The translations under genes were made by a program, and so were the position numbers. Positions 61,724 through 64,000 of a DNA stretch of 64,000 bases are shown in pieces (within the stretch, counting starts at the first letter, position 1; every line of letters begins with the position of its first letter). The DNA comes from JAGQWW01 sp041392845 (GTDB taxonomy: Bacteria > Bacteroidota > Bacteroidia > Chitinophagales > Saprospiraceae), in NCBI GenBank assembly GCA_041392845.1, contig JAWKLG010000026.1, positions 37,681-101,680 of the forward strand, written 5' to 3'. The notes under the pieces were generated by a model. The model was not told the origin of the DNA and ran no database searches. It saw nothing but the letters and a program-made list of their open reading frames with translations.

Positions 61724-61790
61724 AATTTACGGTTTACGAATTACGATTTACGTAGCGTTTCGTAAATCGTAAATCGTAAACCGTAAATTT
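61724..61790. repeat. TTTACGR heptad hairpin (short loop)
   Basis: Left arm TTTACGG, TTTACGA, ATTACGA, TTTACG and right arm of four inverted heptads; 28 of 29 positions pair. The loop is TAGCGTTT. It lies between the Gfo/Idh gene and rfbB. Confidence 0.87.
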
Positions 61791-61802
61791 TATTTTTAAA
61801 CG

Positions 61803-62852
61803 ATGAAAAGAATTCTAGTAACTGGCGGAGCAGGTTTCATAGGCTCCCATCTCGTGCGACTCATGGTCAACAAATATCCGGATTATCAAATCGTGAATTT
61901 GGATGCTTTGACTTATGCAGGCAACCTTGAAAACCTGAAAGACCTGGAGGGGAAATCCAATTATACCTTTGAAAAGGGTGACATTTGTGATACTTCCTTT
62001 TTAGAAAGTCTTTTTGAAAAATATAATTTCGACAGTGTCATGCACTGTGCTGCAGAAAGTCATGTGGATCGTTCCATTACCGATCCGCTTGCTTTCATCA
62101 ATACCAATGTAGTTGGAACGGCCAACTTGCTTATCACAGCCAAAAAATACTGGCATGGCAATTACGAAGGCAAACGTTTTTACCATATCTCTACCGATGA
62201 AGTATATGGTTCCCTGGAAATGGGGGGTGGATTTTTTACAGAAGAAACACCCTACGATCCTAAAAGTCCCTACTCTTCATCCAAAGCAAGTTCAGATCAT
62301 TTGGTAAGAGCCTTTAACCATACCTATGGCTTACCCATCGTAATTTCCAACTGTTCCAACAACTACGGTCCCAACCAATTCCCCGAAAAATTGATTCCAC
62401 TTTTCATCAACAACATCCGCCACAATAAACCCCTACCGGTTTACGGCGAAGGAATCAATGTACGCGATTGGTTGTACGTAGTCGATCATTGCACCGCCAT
62501 CGACACTATTTTTCATAATGGGAAAGATGGCGAAACCTATAATATAGGTGGCCACAACGAATGGAAAAACATAGACCTGATCAAACTCCTCATCAAATTG
62601 ATGGACGAAAAACTGGGCAGAACCCCAGGCACTTCTGAATCTTTGATCACCTATGTAAAAGACCGCGCCGGCCACGACTTGAGATACGCCATCGATGCCA
62701 GCAAACTGAAAAACGAACTCGGCTGGGTCCCAAGCCTCCAATTCGAAGAGGGCCTCAGCAAAACCATCGACTGGTACCTGGAGAACCAGGATTGGTTGGA
62801 TAATGTAACGAGCGGAAAGTATCAGGAGTATTATAAGGAGATGTATAGTTAA
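61803..62852 (+). CDS. rfbB: dTDP-glucose 4,6-dehydratase
   Basis: 349 residues. The NAD site is VTGGAGFIGSHLVRLMVNKY, followed by VNLDALTYAGNLENL. The catalytic region has HISTDEVYGSL and the YSSSKASSDH motif, and substrate residues lie in NCSNNYGPNQFPEKLIPLFI. It makes dTDP-4-keto-6-deoxyglucose for rhamnose or related sugars. The gene for the preceding step, rfbA, lies just downstream, with a four-helix element between them. Confidence 0.93.
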   Translation: MKRILVTGGAGFIGSHLVRLMVNKYPDYQIVNLDALTYAGNLENLKDLEGKSNYTFEKGDICDTSFLESLFEKYNFDSVMHCAAESHVDRSITDPLAFINTNVVGTANLLITAKKYWHGNYEGKRFYHISTDEVYGSLEMGGGFFTEETPYDPKSPYSSSKASSDHLVRAFNHTYGLPIVISNCSNNYGPNQFPEKLIPLFINNIRHNKPLPVYGEGINVRDWLYVVDHCTAIDTIFHNGKDGETYNIGGHNEWKNIDLIKLLIKLMDEKLGRTPGTSESLITYVKDRAGHDLRYAIDASKLKNELGWVPSLQFEEGLSKTIDWYLENQDWLDNVTSGKYQEYYKEMYS

Positions 62853-62856
62853 TCCT

Positions 62857-62884
62857 ATTTACGGTTTACGATTTACGATTTACG
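62857..62884. repeat. TTTACGR heptad array, left arm flanking four-helix gene 2
   Basis: ATTTACG, GTTTACG, ATTTACG, ATTTACG. The stop codon of the minus-strand four-helix gene (62873-62875) lies inside it. Its inverted partner is at 63310-63337. Confidence 0.82.
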
Positions 62885-63232
62885 TAGACGTAGGGTTTTG
62901 ATAGATTTAACAAAAATGGCTAAAAGTTGATTTCCCTCCATTTTTGCTTTTATCAACTGTTCTTGAAAATTTTGAGGAGATAATCTTTGGAGAATTTCTA
63001 ACCAATAAATGGTTTCATCCAATTCTTCTTCTACTATCTTCAATTTATTAATAAAATCTGGTGAAGATTTTGCTCTACATGCTGCTCGATAGTTTGCACC
63101 TACAGATGTAGAACTCCTAATGATTTGATTTTGAATGATTTTAAATTCAGTATTGTTAGGATACTTTTTCAAAAGAAGAATGATTGCGATTGCAAAATTT
63201 TTAGTCCTATCCATTAATTCTTGTTTATTCAT
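62873..63232 (-). CDS. Four-helix-bundle protein, second copy, bracketed by inverted heptad arms
   Basis: 119 residues from ATG 63232 (MNKQELMDRTKNFAIAIILL). An in-frame GTG at 63241 would add three residues; ATG is preferred because its distance to the conserved upstream block then equals that of the other copy. Hallmarks are IIQNQIIRSSTSVGANYRAA, CRAKSSPDFINKLKIVEEEL and ETIYWLEILQRL. It belongs to a different subfamily from the protein at 58985. The last residues (LRKS and stop) are encoded by the left array. It separates rfbB from rfbA on the opposite strand. Confidence 0.87.
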   Translation of the reverse strand: MNKQELMDRTKNFAIAIILLLKKYPNNTEFKIIQNQIIRSSTSVGANYRAACRAKSSPDFINKLKIVEEELDETIYWLEILQRLSPQNFQEQLIKAKMEGNQLLAIFVKSIKTLRLRKS

Positions 63233-63247
63233 AGCATACACTTTTTA

Positions 63248-63279
63248 TTATTAGTACCATTATATTAAAAAAGGTATCA
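63248..63279 (-). promoter_or_regulatory. Conserved upstream block of four-helix gene 2
   Basis: On the minus strand TGATACCTTTT (63279-63269), nine bases, TGGTACTAATAA (63259-63248), 15 bases, ATG. It is the same as the block before the gene at 58985. Confidence 0.65.
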
Positions 63280-63309
63280 GCTTGCATTAAACTTTTTTAG
63301 AATGGGCCT

Positions 63310-63337
63310 CGTAAATCGTAAACCGTAATTCGTAAAT
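63310..63337. repeat. TTTACGR heptad array, right arm flanking four-helix gene 2
   Basis: CGTAAAT, CGTAAAC, CGTAATT, CGTAAAT, the inverse of the arm at 62857-62884. Most positions can pair. Confidence 0.82.
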
Positions 63338-63374
63338 CTCTCTAATTTGAAAACCCAAAGTTTATTAAAATAAT

Positions 63375-64000
63375 ATGAAAGGCCTTATCCTCGCCGGCGG
63401 TTCCGGCACCAGACTGTACCCTATCACAAAAGCCATCAGCAAGCAGTTGATGCCGATTTATGATAAGCCGATGATTTATTATCCGCTATCGATGCTGATG
63501 TTGGCCGGGATTAAGGATATTTTGATCATCACCACGCCCCAAGACAATGCCTCTTTCAAGAATTTGTTGGGTGATGGAAGTGAGTTGGGATGTAATTTCG
63601 AATATGCCATCCAGGAAGTTCCAAACGGACTGGCTCAGGCATTTGTGATTGGAGAAAAGTTCATAGCCGGAGACAAGGCAGCCTTGATTTTGGGAGACAA
63701 CATCTTTTACGGAAGTGGCTTGAGCAAATTATTACAAGGCGCTGCCCAACAAGATGAAGGAGCTACCATTTTTGCCTATCCGGTTTCAGATCCGGAGCGA
63801 TATGGAGTGGTAGAGTTTGACAAAGATTTGAATGCTTTGAGCATAGAAGAAAAACCGGCCAAGCCCAAGAGCAATTATGCTGTGCCTGGTTTATATTTTT
63901 ACGATAAAGATGTAGTAGAAATCGCCAAAAACATCCAACCATCTGCCAGAGGAGAATATGAAATTACCGATGTAAACCGTGTTTATCTGGAAGCAGGTAA
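63375..64000 (+). CDS. rfbA: Glucose-1-phosphate thymidylyltransferase, 3' truncated by window edge
   Basis: The first 208 residues are in the window, starting MKGLILAGGSGTRLYPITKA. The nucleotide-binding loop GGSGTRLYP and SKQLMPIYDKPMIYYPLSML, then ALILGDNIFYGSGL and YEITDVNRVYLEAG, are diagnostic. It makes dTDP-glucose, the substrate of RfbB. The frame runs open to the last base. Confidence 0.94.
   Translation, partial: MKGLILAGGSGTRLYPITKAISKQLMPIYDKPMIYYPLSMLMLAGIKDILIITTPQDNASFKNLLGDGSELGCNFEYAIQEVPNGLAQAFVIGEKFIAGDKAALILGDNIFYGSGLSKLLQGAAQQDEGATIFAYPVSDPERYGVVEFDKDLNALSIEEKPAKPKSNYAVPGLYFYDKDVVEIAKNIQPSARGEYEITDVNRVYLEAG

Noticed and set aside
58985..63232. Four-helix-bundle genes as Avd of a diversity-generating retroelement
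   Set aside because: Avd shares the fold, but no reverse transcriptase, template repeat or variable repeat is nearby, and the two genes are of the intervening-sequence type.
1..64000. rRNA, tRNA and riboswitches
   Set aside because: Gene-free stretches were read for tRNA T-loop words and known riboswitch cores, and nothing convincing was found. A covariance-model search would settle this.

Overview
The window is a stretch of a Bacteroidota genome, most likely a member of the Saprospiraceae or a close relative. The evidence is a PorU2-like C25 protease with an FlgD-like C-terminal domain, a T9SS type A secreted protein, a RemB/Wzi-like gliding or capsule barrel, a NusG-like UpxY antiterminator, TAnnTTTG-type promoter elements and moderate-to-low GC. 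The family assignment is inference.

Layout. 1-6.5 kb: a 5'-truncated PorU2-like protein, a polysaccharide-deacetylase-like protein and a Wzx-type flippase. 6.5-9.9 kb: a complete plasmid-style module with centromere-like repeats, a short ParA, a ribbon-helix-helix partner, an iteron array and a Rep_3 initiator. 9.9-20 kb: surface and exopolysaccharide genes (RemB-like barrel, T9SS protein, toroid protein, FemAB/GNAT-like enzyme, flippase, glycosyltransferases, O-antigen ligase), many broken by frameshifts. 20-38.5 kb: housekeeping and stress genes, including two two-component systems, a HupE-like protein, a di-haem peroxidase, a bestrophin, a receiver/thioredoxin-reductase-like fusion with its kinase, and ergothioneine genes egtD and egtB with a small UBP zinc finger. 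An ECF sigma factor follows. 38.5-50.8 kb: a desaturase, a DEAD-box helicase and catabolic genes for tyrosine (hppD, hmgA) and meta-cleavage or kynurenine-type aromatics. 50.8-52.1 kb: a repeat island holding a rarA remnant. 52.1-64 kb: a nucleotide-sugar and sulfate-activation locus (epimerase, UDP-HexNAc dehydrogenase, UpxY, cysC/cysD/cysN, Gfo/Idh, rfbB, rfbA) that probably supplies a sulfated surface polysaccharide.

The most unusual structure is a set of intergenic arrays with 7-bp periodicity, in several sequence families (TTTACGR, CGAATAG/CGAACAC, GTTGGCC/GTTAGCC, AGCACCC and others). Many are arranged as inverted arms that would fold into hairpins. In two places the inverted arms are separated not by a short loop but by a gene for a four-helix-bundle protein of the 23S rRNA intervening-sequence family. 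The two genes are only distantly similar, yet they share an upstream block with identical spacing to the start codon. I propose these as a mobile or RNA-processed element family, with the short hairpins as its empty form.

Many genes between 9.9 and 17 kb and between 38.8 and 44 kb carry frameshifts, several in homopolymers. These may be assembly errors rather than real pseudogenes, and the calls are marked accordingly. No rRNA, tRNA or CRISPR array was recognised.
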